Shown here: one piece after another, positions 37,592-45,556 of the stretch | How positions within the stretch are numbered: the first letter of the stretch is position 1 | Layout: each line of letters starts with the position of its first letter | Assembly: GCA_024275165.1 (NCBI GenBank) | Contig: JAJRZQ010000037.1 | Coordinates: 124,001-188,000 of the forward strand | Length of the DNA stretch: 64,000 nt | Direction of reading: 5' to 3' | Origin: a bacterium | GTDB lineage: Bacteria > SAR324 > XYD2-FULL-50-16 | Program-made: the position numbers and the translations under genes | Notes under the pieces: model-generated | Told to the model about the DNA's origin: nothing | The model's database searches: none | Seen by the model: the letters and a program-made list of their open reading frames with translations, nothing else

Positions 37592-38353
37592 GTGAAAGTC
37601 AGTATCATCACCGTCTGTTACAACTCCATCCAAACGCTAAGGCAAACCATAGAATCGGTACTGTCGCAAAACTATCCTGACATTGAGTACATCATAATCG
37701 ATGGGGATTCAACCGATGGCACCGTAGAGCTGATTCAAAATTATGGTAAACGCATAGCCCAATTTGTCAGCGAAAAGGATCAGGGGATTTATGACGCTTT
37801 GAATAAGGGGATTTCAAGAGCAACCGGAGAAGTGGTGGGCATTCTACATGCCGATGACTTTTATGAGCATCGTGAGGTCATTACCCAAGTGGCCCAAGCG
37901 TTAAGCAATCAGCCCTCCGATAGTCTTTACGGCGACTTAGTGTATGTGAATGCCAAAAACCCAGACCAGGTAATCCGTTTTTGGCGTTCTGGAGAGTATC
38001 GGCAAGGGGTGTTTCGCTGGGGTTGGATGCCGCCGCACCCAACCTTTTTTGTTAAAAAATCCGTATATGATCGCTATGGAGCTTTCAACCTGAGACTGAA
38101 AAGCGCGGCGGATTATGAATTAATGCTACGATTACTCCATTGCAAACAGATCAGTACACAATATTTACCTCAAGTCCTCGTGCGCATGCGTGTTGGAGGT
38201 ATGAGCAATCGAAGCTTGAAAAATCGCCTCCACAGCAACCGCGAAGATCAATTAGCGTGGAAGTACAACAACCTGAAAGCACCCTTATTCCTGCGTTGGC
38301 TTAAACCTTTCAGAAAATTATCACAGTACCTTCTTCGTCCCTCAGACGACTAA
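37592..38353 (+). CDS. GT2 glycosyltransferase (WcaA/colanic-acid-like)
   Basis: A 253-residue protein with a GTG start. VSIITVCYNSIQTLRQTIES, YIIIDGDSTDGTVELI, KDQGIYDALNKGISRATGE and VGILHADDFYEHREV are characteristic of a GT2 subgroup common in colanic-acid and capsule clusters. GWMPPHPTFFVKKSVYDRYG and NLRLKSAADYELMLRLL form the catalytic half. It follows gmd-fcl and may be a fucosyl- or mannosyl-type transferase. The donor is inference. Confidence 0.85.
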   Translation: MKVSIITVCYNSIQTLRQTIESVLSQNYPDIEYIIIDGDSTDGTVELIQNYGKRIAQFVSEKDQGIYDALNKGISRATGEVVGILHADDFYEHREVITQVAQALSNQPSDSLYGDLVYVNAKNPDQVIRFWRSGEYRQGVFRWGWMPPHPTFFVKKSVYDRYGAFNLRLKSAADYELMLRLLHCKQISTQYLPQVLVRMRVGGMSNRSLKNRLHSNREDQLAWKYNNLKAPLFLRWLKPFRKLSQYLLRPSDD

Positions 38354-38387
38354 GCTTGTTCATTTTCCTGGCAACCGCTATACTTGC

Positions 38388-38403
38388 TCAAACTAAAGTT
38401 TGA
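38388..38403. promoter_or_regulatory. Short dyad upstream of the WecA-like gene
   Basis: TCAAACT (38388-38394) and AGTTTGA (38397-38403) form an inverted repeat with a 2-bp centre, 21 bp before the ATG of the next gene. It could be an operator or an RNA hairpin near the start site. This is a position-based guess. Confidence 0.25.
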
Positions 38404-38424
38404 CCTCCTCAACTCTCAGCCAAC

Positions 38425-39864
38425 ATGTATTCTAATACTTCGCTATTTACCGCTGCTCTTGTCTCATTTGCGCTATCCGCTTCTCTGTGTCCGATCGCCA
38501 TATACTTGTTTCGGAGTCATTTTTTGCAGCGATCGGTATTAAGCAAGTATCGACAAATCCATAATGACCCCATTCCTCGAATCGGAGGGGTGGCGATATT
38601 TTTAGGTTTTTGGTTCACCATCGCTCTGCTGATCGTTCTCAACACAGGGCTTGTCGTAACCTATATTCACCAGTCCTTGCGAACCCAGATGCTTTTGCTT
38701 CTGGCCTTGTTGAGTACTGCCGTGTTTTTATTGGGACTAATTGATGATTTTGTGGTAATCCGAGCGCGTTATAAACTCTTGATTCAGGTGCTGATTGCCT
38801 TTGTTACCTCCATCACGATTTTACCCCCTCCCGTGGTACTACTCCCTTTTTTTGGTATGATTGATTTTGGCATGGCTGGTTTTGCCCTTTATACTCTTTG
38901 GATTGTGGGGGCGATGAACGCGATGAACCTGATTGATGGATTAGATGGACTCGCAAGCGGAATCAGCGCCATTGCCTTGGTCGGCTTAGGGGTGACCGCA
39001 TGGATGACGCAAGATCTAACTTCATTGCTGCTCGAAGTCACCTTGATAGCCTCCATCTTCGGTTTTTTGCTCTTTAACTGGCACCCGGCAAAACTCTTCA
39101 TGGGTGATTCAGGAAGCTTATTTTTAGGCTATATGCTTGGAGTCATCCCCCTTTTTCAAGTCTACAATCAACACAATTACTTAGGCATTTCACCCATCAT
39201 TTTATTGGGAGTACCCATTGTAGATACCATTTTTTCCATTTTGCGCAGGTACTTAAGAGGTATCCCCGCTTTTTCAGCAGACCGCAATCACATCCACCAC
39301 AAGTTATTGAGAAAAGGGCTCAGTCATGTGCAGACTGTATTATTTCTCTACTTGACCTCTCTGGCGTTTTTAGGCGTCTTTGTTTTGGAAAATCAACATT
39401 GGGTTGACCAGCGGCTCGCGCTCTTAGCTTTTCTTGTCCTCGCTTTATTGCTGGTATTGATCGCCGGTTATGAAGAAATGACTCAACCATTTGAGGTCTA
39501 CCGCAACCGAAAAAGCTTACGAAAAGATCGAACCTTTTTGCAAAGTCTTTCGGAAAATCTAGAATATTTTTACTATCGCTGCGAGAGCGTTGATGAGCTA
39601 TTTTTTATTTTAGCAATTTGGGCTGAGATCAACCCAGCTATAGAGGTAACTCTGAGCTTTCCAGGGGGCAGTAGACACAAAAATTTTGCCCCCCCCGAAC
39701 AGAAGCAGCGCATCATCGAATTTCAAGAAAATGAAATGACCTTAAAGCTAATTTTTAGTGAGGATTTTTTTGAAATGGACTCGGATGTAAAACACGAAAA
39801 CATCCATCATATTATCAGTCAAACTTTTTCCACCCTGGAAAGAATTCTCCAAAAAGAAACTTAA
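38425..39864 (+). CDS. WecA/MraY-family polyprenyl-phosphate glycosyl-1-phosphate transferase
   Basis: A 479-residue protein with about eleven hydrophobic segments. Family motifs are present: NDPIPRIGGVAIFLGFW, FLLGLIDDFVVIRARYKLL (DD metal site), NAMNLIDGLDGLASGISA, NWHPAKLFMGDSGSLFLGY, and the HIHH sugar-binding loop ADRNHIHHKLLRKGLSH. It starts the lipid-linked glycan by joining a sugar-1-phosphate (often GlcNAc) to undecaprenyl phosphate. An extra cytoplasmic tail of about 125 residues after residue 350 (RKSLRKDRTFLQSLSENLEY) is longer than in WecA. The stop codon abuts an IS5-type inverted repeat (39865). Confidence 0.92.
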   Translation: MYSNTSLFTAALVSFALSASLCPIAIYLFRSHFLQRSVLSKYRQIHNDPIPRIGGVAIFLGFWFTIALLIVLNTGLVVTYIHQSLRTQMLLLLALLSTAVFLLGLIDDFVVIRARYKLLIQVLIAFVTSITILPPPVVLLPFFGMIDFGMAGFALYTLWIVGAMNAMNLIDGLDGLASGISAIALVGLGVTAWMTQDLTSLLLEVTLIASIFGFLLFNWHPAKLFMGDSGSLFLGYMLGVIPLFQVYNQHNYLGISPIILLGVPIVDTIFSILRRYLRGIPAFSADRNHIHHKLLRKGLSHVQTVLFLYLTSLAFLGVFVLENQHWVDQRLALLAFLVLALLLVLIAGYEEMTQPFEVYRNRKSLRKDRTFLQSLSENLEYFYYRCESVDELFFILAIWAEINPAIEVTLSFPGGSRHKNFAPPEQKQRIIEFQENEMTLKLIFSEDFFEMDSDVKHENIHHIISQTFSTLERILQKET

Positions 39865-39883
39865 GGAGCCTCTGAAAAACTCC
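39865..39883 (+). repeat. IS5-type terminal inverted repeat, left end
   Basis: GGAGCCTCTGAAAAACTCC lies directly after the TAA of the WecA-like gene. It resembles GGAGGCTCTGAAAAGTTCC upstream of the transposase remnant (16 of 19 positions). It points right and faces the inverted copy at 42544-42562. Confidence 0.6.
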
Positions 39884-39900
39884 AGGGATGGCGTTTTACG
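39872..39900 (+). repeat. Direct repeat copy A flanking the scarred island
   Basis: CTGAAAAACTCCAGGGATGG and following bases recur at 44242-44270 (CTGAAAAACTCCAGGGAGGG) in the same orientation. The pair brackets about 4.4 kb holding the broken GT-C gene and IS remnant. It partly overlaps the inverted-repeat end. Confidence 0.6.
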
Positions 39901-40012
39901 GTAATGATCCCATACAAAAAGGCAACCTAACCAGATCGATAGAGTACGCCCCTGACAAACTCAGAATCTGCGTCAAACCACCTAGGGACTGAGGATTAAT
40001 TGGCCTGTCAGG

Positions 40013-42245
40013 CTACAGATTATCACAATTTGCTTTATACCAAGTCCCTATTCGACCGATCTTTTTCCCATGATAATGTTGGGTCAATTGTTTGAGAAGG
40101 GAAGGATGATTCTTCCATACCATGGGCCATCGATCAACCACTACAATGTTTTTAACTTTACATTCAGCAAACATTTGCTCCTGAATCGCGATCTGGTTCA
40201 GGAACAGGGTTTCACTACTAGAGGGGAAATCCCACACACTCGGAATAGGGATTCCCTGAGAAAAATAAAAGACTCCGCTATGCCGAGAAAGGACTAAGAC
40301 ATCTTCTTTTCCACTTTCAAGATATTCCTTTTGTAATTGGGTAAAATATTGGCTGATTTCTATATCCGAGATCGTCTTTTCGCCATTGAAATATTTATAG
40401 GCCAAACGAATAATTAGAGTATGGTCCGATCAAAGTTTAGAGTAGGATAATACGCCAAAAGCAACGACCAGCAGAAGAAGTGCCTTTTGCCCGTAGGTTG
40501 GTAGTGGGTTCACCCTGCAAAGAAGATCACTGATCAATAAAAGGGCAAGTAAAATTGCGGGATACCAGGGACTAATTAAGACCATATCATGACTTCTTCC
40601 GACATAATAAGAAAAAAGCCCTGAACCTAAAATAGCAATATAAAAAATAATATGAGTTTTTTCGGTCGCTCGCTGCTGAATCAAACGCAAACTAACCAAA
40701 GCAAAAGTGAGTAAATAGATGAAAACGACGAGTACCCAACTGCCGACTAAGGGTGCCGGTAACATATAAAAACCGGATAGGGCAAAAACTCGTTGAAACT
40801 CCATGGTTAAGGCAAGGTCTGGTGCTTGCCCATAGAACCAAAAATAAGATGCCACCAACAATAAGGCACAGACTAGGGCCGTCCCCAAAGTTCCAGCCCA
40901 CGCCCTAGCTAATCCAATCCAATTGAATCGGCCAATGATCAGGTACTGGTAAGCCAGAAATATAAGCCACGAGGCAAAGCAAACCAAGCCGGTATCAAAA
41001 TTCCAAAAAATGCTCACCGAAGAAATCACACCAAGGGCATAAAACCGCCATGGGCTAGGGGCAGATATATATTTCCACACCATATAAATCATCAAGGCTG
41101 CAAATACAGTCCGAATCGGCATATATTGATAATATGGATCAAAATTTGAATCGGTGAAAACCCGAGCAAATATCTTTCCGATAAGGCTTAAATAGATCCC
41201 TGAAATCACAAGGCTAATTTTGTTGTTTTTTATATAGTCGTGTAAAAACAACACAATAAAACCTATACTTGCCGCCGTCAGAGCCGTCATTACGGCCATA
41301 TATCCCTTAACGCTCTGAATCAATGAGGAAAAAAACAGCCAAATCAGATAATTATACCCTCCGTACTGAGACACTAAATTCCCCATGAACAACCCTTTAT
41401 GATTGGCAAGTTGCACATAGCTAAAGAAAACCGGATCGAAATGGTAAACAGAAGGGAGGTAGTTAATCGTAAAATAATCCCCAAGAGATAAAAGCAGCAC
41501 CGAAACGATCACCAAGCTTTGGCAAGGCTATTGAAAATTCTCTTTGACTCTTCATTAAGTAGGTAAAAAAAGCCGCGATCGCAACGATGTCGGCCAAATT
41601 CAGCCTCATTAAAAACAATTCAAAATGAGAGAACTTGGGAAACTCGATAAAATAGGCCGCAAAAAGGACTAAGCCCAATGAAGCGGTAAGCGACCTTTGC
41701 AAGGATATTTTAGACCAAATCTTTAACCTTTGATTCAAAACATAAACCGCGATCAACGAAACAAAGGGTAAAAAAGCCAACCCGAGCAGGTAAACATAAC
41801 GATCAACTCGATCATCATAAACAAGAGTAAAAGCAATGAGCTTTTTCACCTGCTCTTGCATTTCTAGCCTTGCGGGTAGGGGGAAGACCCCATAGATCAA
41901 GGCAAACAAGACCAGCAGGGAAAAACCTGCCGAGTAAAAAACCGTCAAGCGGTTGCTAAGCGCCGCGGACGAAAGTAAGGGGTTTTGGCGAGCAAGGCGT
42001 GGGATGAAATTAGGTGCCAGCAGAGCTAAAAACAGACCCGATAGAATCAACATGTAAATGACTTTGGGCTGCAAAAGCCAGATCAGCATCATGCTGACTT
42101 CGTTAAATTTATACATCAAAGCATAGCCAACCGTCATCAAGAGGCCTAAAAGAAACATCAAGTTTCTAGTTTGGCGGTTCGCAGCCACCTCGCCCCATTT
42201 ATCTGCAAGCTGCTGAATTAAATTTTGAATCTCTGCTTTTAACAT
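40013..42245 (-). pseudogene. Broken GT-C membrane glycosyltransferase (frameshift and nonsense)
   Basis: Three track ORFs belong to one gene of about 740 codons read on the minus strand. The part from ATG 42245 (MLKAEIQNLIQQLADKW) reaches FSIALPKL, then shifts frame near 41510-41520. An extra base in AAGCTTGGTGATC would explain it, and the next frame carries the hydrophobic LVIVSVLLLSLGDYF. That part runs to a TGA at 40430-40432. The reading frame continues unbroken past it (SDHTLIIRLAYKYFNGEK) to 40013. The middle holds the GT-C-like loop VYHFDPVFFSYVQLANHKGL. It is opposite in direction to its neighbours and lies between inverted IS5-type ends. It is almost certainly inactive. Confidence 0.82.
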
Positions 42246-42543
42246 TGAAGTTTTTTTAAGATGAAGATCAATCACAGGCAATTTGGCTAGATCTCCAAAA
42301 TATCCCCGTGATAAAAAATCAAAAACCGGGCCTAGACATCATCGCTTCGAGACGATTTTTGCTCAGAACCCTTAATCATACAGAGGCTCCTATACGAGGT
42401 ACGACGCCTGGCAAGGTTGTCTAACCAAATCAATCGCAAAGCGCATTGCTTTGGTTCAGAATGGGGCACGCACTGGCCCTACAATAGGATTAACTCGATG
42501 GTTGTCTAGGCACTCACCTGCCGCATTAAAAAACAGCAGGAAT

Positions 42544-42562
42544 GGAACTTTTCAGCGACTCC
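42544..42562 (-). repeat. IS5-type terminal inverted repeat, right end
   Basis: GGAACTTTTCAGCGACTCC. Its complement GGAGTCGCTGAAAAGTTCC matches the left end at 42982-43000 at 17 of 19 positions. Paired with 39865-39883 it brackets the broken GT-C gene. Confidence 0.6.
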
Positions 42563-42981
42563 CCAATGCTAACACCTTAAAGCTTTTAAAAAAACAGAAC
42601 CTATAAAAATTGCTTCTTCCCTTCATTGAAGCTTCAAATTCTGCTAGGGACCGAGCACCTCAGGGTTTTCAAAACAATTCGAAGATAAGCTAATCCCTCT
42701 TAAAAGGCAACGCTACTATCTCGCTCGGCAGCCCCCTTTGCTTCAAAATCCTGTTTATGGTGTCGCTCTACAATTGTTGCGTCCCTGTTACTCTGAAATT
42801 AAGTTCCCCAGATCGGGCTGCAAGAAGCCTATTTTTTTGCAAGCCTTTCTGGCAGGTTATGGCAATTGGCTTGGTACCAAACCCCAGGGCTATGGAGGCG
42901 TTTCATCTTATCGCTCAAAGAATGAATACATTTCCCCTTGTAACTAGGTTTGATTTATTTTAAGCTAGGTGAGGTTCCTAA

Positions 42982-43000
42982 GGAGGCTCTGAAAAGTTCC
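42982..43000 (+). repeat. IS5-type terminal inverted repeat upstream of transposase remnant
   Basis: GGAGGCTCTGAAAAGTTCC, 68 bp before the transposase ATG and preceded by CTAA, which fits the YTAR-type target of some IS5 elements. No clean partner right end was found after the remnant. Confidence 0.6.
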
Positions 43001-43067
43001 CCAACTATCTAGAATCTACAGGTTAAATAATAAGCTGAGTCCAACTTAACCCTAGGTGAGGAATGCC

Positions 43068-43580
43068 ATGAGTCAGCTCAGTTTCATTTCCCTTGCCCAC
43101 GCAAAAAAAGAACTTAAACCAGAGAAGTTTCTCAAACAAATGGATCAAGTCGTTCCCTGGCAAAGGCTATGCGAGCTGATTTATCCCTTTTATTCAGAAA
43201 AGAAGCGGGGCCCTAAGAAGGTGCCTTTGGAGAGAAGGATACGGATTCTTTGTTTACAGCAGTGGTATGGGTTTTCCGATCCAGCCATGGAAGAAAAGAT
43301 ATATGATCGCATGACCTTTCAAACCTTTCTAGGTTTGGATTTACTAAAAGATTCGGTTCCCGACGAAACAACGATTCTCAACTTTCGCCATTTCCTTGAC
43401 GCTGCCCGCGCGGGGCAATTAAACGAACCGCAGGCTCACAGAATCAAGAGTTATGAAGTCGCTATCTGAGTTCAACAAGAGCCAGGGTTGAGCATCCCTT
43501 TCAGGTGTTAAAGCGCCAAGGGGATATCGAAAGCTAAGATATCGAGGGTTATTAACTCAGCGTGTCTATAAGTTCCTGAT
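43068..43580 (+). pseudogene. IS5-family transposase remnant, catalytic core deleted
   Basis: From ATG 43068 (GAGG seven bases upstream) the first 125 codons match the IS5/InsH N-terminal DUF772 region: VPWQRLCELIYPFYS, LCLQQWYGFSDPAMEEKIYD and SVPDETTILNFRHFL. The sequence then jumps at about 43440-43480 to the extreme C-terminal ARVEHPFQVLKRQ. After another frame change it gives GYRKLRYRGLL. The DDE catalytic region of about 170 residues is missing, so this copy cannot transpose itself. The family is clear, while the exact end of the remnant is uncertain. Confidence 0.88.
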
Positions 43581-43599
43581 TTTAAAAACCACTGGGGTC

Positions 43600-43617
43600 T
43601 GGGGCTTTTCAGCCCCA
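43600..43617. repeat. Perfect small hairpin after the IS remnant
   Basis: TGGGGCT-TTTC-AGCCCCA forms a seven-base stem with a four-base loop. No T-run follows. It may be a relic of an IS end, since the loop region reads CTTTTCAG as in the IS5-type ends nearby. Confidence 0.55.
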
Positions 43618-43639
43618 GCCTGCGGAGCATATATAAATA

Positions 43640-43683
43640 GCGGGGCGCTTACGCCCAGCGAGCGCTCGCGCGAGCCGCCCCGC
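43640..43683. repeat. GC-rich inverted repeat with internal palindrome
   Basis: GCGGGGCG (43640-43647) pairs with CGCCCCGC (43676-43683). Inside lies a 12-bp perfect palindrome GCGAGCGCTCGC (43658-43669). The block is strikingly GC-rich against AT-rich surroundings and codes for nothing recognisable. Confidence 0.6.
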
Positions 43684-44369
43684 CGGCTTTGGGCAGAGCG
43701 TCATCAAGGCGATCCGCCTTCAAGCGAACTCCGCGAAAGCAAAGGAAGCAGTCTGTAGGCTGAGCCTAGGTCGGTCCAGTTCTCGGAAGAACAATATAGG
43801 CGCCGGATTAATAGAAAAGAATTTAGAGAGCTATATCTGCTCTTTAGCCTCCATAACCTTTTCAAGGTAAGGAAAACGCCCAGAAAAAGGGCTAGAATGG
43901 GGTGCAAATTCCTTGCGGAAAAGGTGAATTTCTGCGAGAATTTGCCAATTTTATCATATTCAAATAGAAATCAGTCTATTTGAGGTATTTTTCAGACCTT
44001 CCTTGAGCTCTCCATCAAACTGAAGTAACCTCAATACAAAGTGAAGGCTGAAAAATGGAGGCGAAAGAGGGAAAGCTAGGCAAAAAGACATGTACCCGCA
44101 ATATTGTATTAAATTTTGAGTACTTGAGGAACCCTGAAAAATGAAAAGGTTTCAGGCAAGGCATGAATGCCTTGACAAATAAAAATGTGTACCATGTTGG
44201 TTTTGCGTTGAATTTTAGGATTCTATTCCCAGCGGGCAAGACTGAAAAACTCCAGGGAGGGAGTTTTTCCGAGGTTCCTTGATGGGACTGATTCCATCTG
44301 GGCGATTTTTCAAAACAATCGGCACCGATGAAATAAAACGAAGTTTTTAAGATCCACCGAAACCTTTGC
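43684..44369. other. Non-coding stretch with degenerate repeat units
   Basis: No gene is supported. The minus-strand ORFs 43704-43907 and 44015-44449 lack domains, and the latter runs into the next gene. Three related units start with CTGAAAAA at 44048, 44134 and 44242. Units 1 and 2 also share a TGTACC and an AATTTT block. Unit 2 contains the palindrome CAAGGCAT-GA-ATGCCTTG (44157-44174). A promoter for the plus-strand gene at 44370 may lie near the right end. Confidence 0.5.
44242..44270 (+). repeat. Direct repeat copy B flanking the scarred island
   Basis: CTGAAAAACTCCAGGGAGGG and following bases, matching 39872-39900 in the same orientation, with 19 of the first 20 bases identical. It is also the last of the three degenerate units. 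Confidence 0.6.
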
Positions 44370-45512
44370 ATGAACAAAACTAAGTTTGGAGAGAATAAAA
44401 AATATCTGCTATTTTTTTCAATTTTCCTACTTCTTCTTGCCTTGGTCATTTATCGAATCTCTGCAATTCATGAGGCGATACAAAATGGGCAGGGTCTTGC
44501 CCCCAACCTGGGAAATTGCAATCGAACTCTGCAACCCCATGAACTGCATTCTAAGACCTACCCCTTCACCGCTTTATTAGAGCAAATCAATCCAGCTGAA
44601 CAAATTAAAGAGGTAATTTTTCCCCGCGAAATGATGCTCCATGCCTGCGACTTACAGGCTTTACATAAACCCTTTTCTATCCGCCCTATTAGCGAGCTAG
44701 CAGGATGTTTGCCCGACCAGAGAGGAGCCCTCACAGGGCCTGTAGGCCTTGTTTTACCAAGAGATCCATATCTTTTTCCCTTTGGAAATCCCAAGCGCAT
44801 CGCCCATTTCGCTGAAAGTCATGCATCCAAGACCAACCCAAAGTTTCATCTTCCTCCTATTCAAAGCGACATTAGCGATAAATGGGGGCTGGACAAAGGG
44901 TTGCAAACATTTGTGGTCGCCGGTGTATCGGGGGCTCCCTCATGTTTTCAAGAGGGTGTGGTGTCCTTTTCTGATTATCAACTCAGTAAAAGCTTCCAGC
45001 GCGGTGAAGATGGGGTTCTTAGAATGAATTCCAATGGGGAAGTTGCCTTGTCCTATCATTTCAAACAAGGGCGGTATCGCTTGGAAATTGAAAGTTTCGG
45101 CACTATTGCAGAGAACGAATACGCCAAATTTGCAGTCCACATTGTCAACTCCAATACAGCAAGGCAAATTTACGGGAATGTGTTTATTTCACCCAAAGTC
45201 TTTGGCGTGGATAGCTTGCATTTTGACGCCTCAACCGAAGGGGATTACCGGATAACCGTCTCATTTATCAATGACCTCACAAGTAACGGGCAGGATCGAA
45301 ATTTCAAGCTTAAAAAGATTTCGTTATTTTCCCTCTCGAACCCGCGCCAAGATCCTAACCTATTCGTTGATTGGTTGGAGCAAATTCCACAATATAAATG
45401 GGATGCTTTGCTGATCTTTGCTTTTTTAGTTGTTCAAGATCTTTTGCTTTCTCCCTTTATTCAATTCATGTTCGAAAAAAAATCCTTTCAAAGATTGAAG
45501 GATTTCTCTTAA
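44370..45512 (+). CDS. Stand-alone copy of the shared module, two membrane anchors (member 4)
   Basis: A 380-residue protein with one hydrophobic segment at residues 11-30 (YLLFFSIFLLLLALVIYRIS) and another near 345-365 (DALLIFAFLVVQDLLLSPF). Between them lies only the module found at the C-termini of three GT-C proteins: IKEVIFPREMMLHACDL (about 77), RPISELAGCLPDQ, PSCFQEGVVSF (about 191), LRMNSNGEVALSYHFKQGRY, NTARQIYGNVF (about 261) and INDLTSNGQDRNFKLKKISL (about 301). It has no GT-C domain of its own. It is followed by a separate GT-C protein, so the two may work as a split version of the fused enzymes. Function unknown. Confidence 0.78.
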   Translation: MNKTKFGENKKYLLFFSIFLLLLALVIYRISAIHEAIQNGQGLAPNLGNCNRTLQPHELHSKTYPFTALLEQINPAEQIKEVIFPREMMLHACDLQALHKPFSIRPISELAGCLPDQRGALTGPVGLVLPRDPYLFPFGNPKRIAHFAESHASKTNPKFHLPPIQSDISDKWGLDKGLQTFVVAGVSGAPSCFQEGVVSFSDYQLSKSFQRGEDGVLRMNSNGEVALSYHFKQGRYRLEIESFGTIAENEYAKFAVHIVNSNTARQIYGNVFISPKVFGVDSLHFDASTEGDYRITVSFINDLTSNGQDRNFKLKKISLFSLSNPRQDPNLFVDWLEQIPQYKWDALLIFAFLVVQDLLLSPFIQFMFEKKSFQRLKDFS

Positions 45513-45556
45513 AACAGCTTTGATTTGTTTGTTGACACTTCTTCCAAAGTTTCAAA

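Larger units (their letters stand above)
42282..43067. other. Gap with IS5-type ends, no intact gene
   Basis: The overlapping plus-strand ORFs at 42738-42963 show no domain and I do not call them. The stretch contains an IS5-type right end (42544-42562) and a left end (42982-43000). The roughly 420 bp between these ends has no recognised content. ACAGCAGGAATGGAACTTTTC before the first end looks like typical IS terminal sequence. Confidence 0.5.

Noticed and set aside
40430-40432. TGA as a recoded sense codon in the GT-C gene
   Set aside because: TGA is used as a genuine stop in many ATGA overlaps here, and the same gene also carries a frameshift, so nonsense mutation is simpler.
42738-42963. 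Two overlapping small plus-strand ORFs between IS ends
   Set aside because: No similarity or ribosome site, and they sit in a decayed region.
43600-43617. Hairpin as an intrinsic terminator
   Set aside because: The stem is good but no T-run follows on either strand.
43684-44369. CRISPR array
   Set aside because: Repeat units are few, degenerate and unequal in spacing (about 86 and 108 bp), without regular spacers.
44015-44449. 144-codon minus-strand ORF
   Set aside because: It spans the degenerate repeat units and the start of the module-only gene. Its repetitive hydrophobic translation reflects those repeats.
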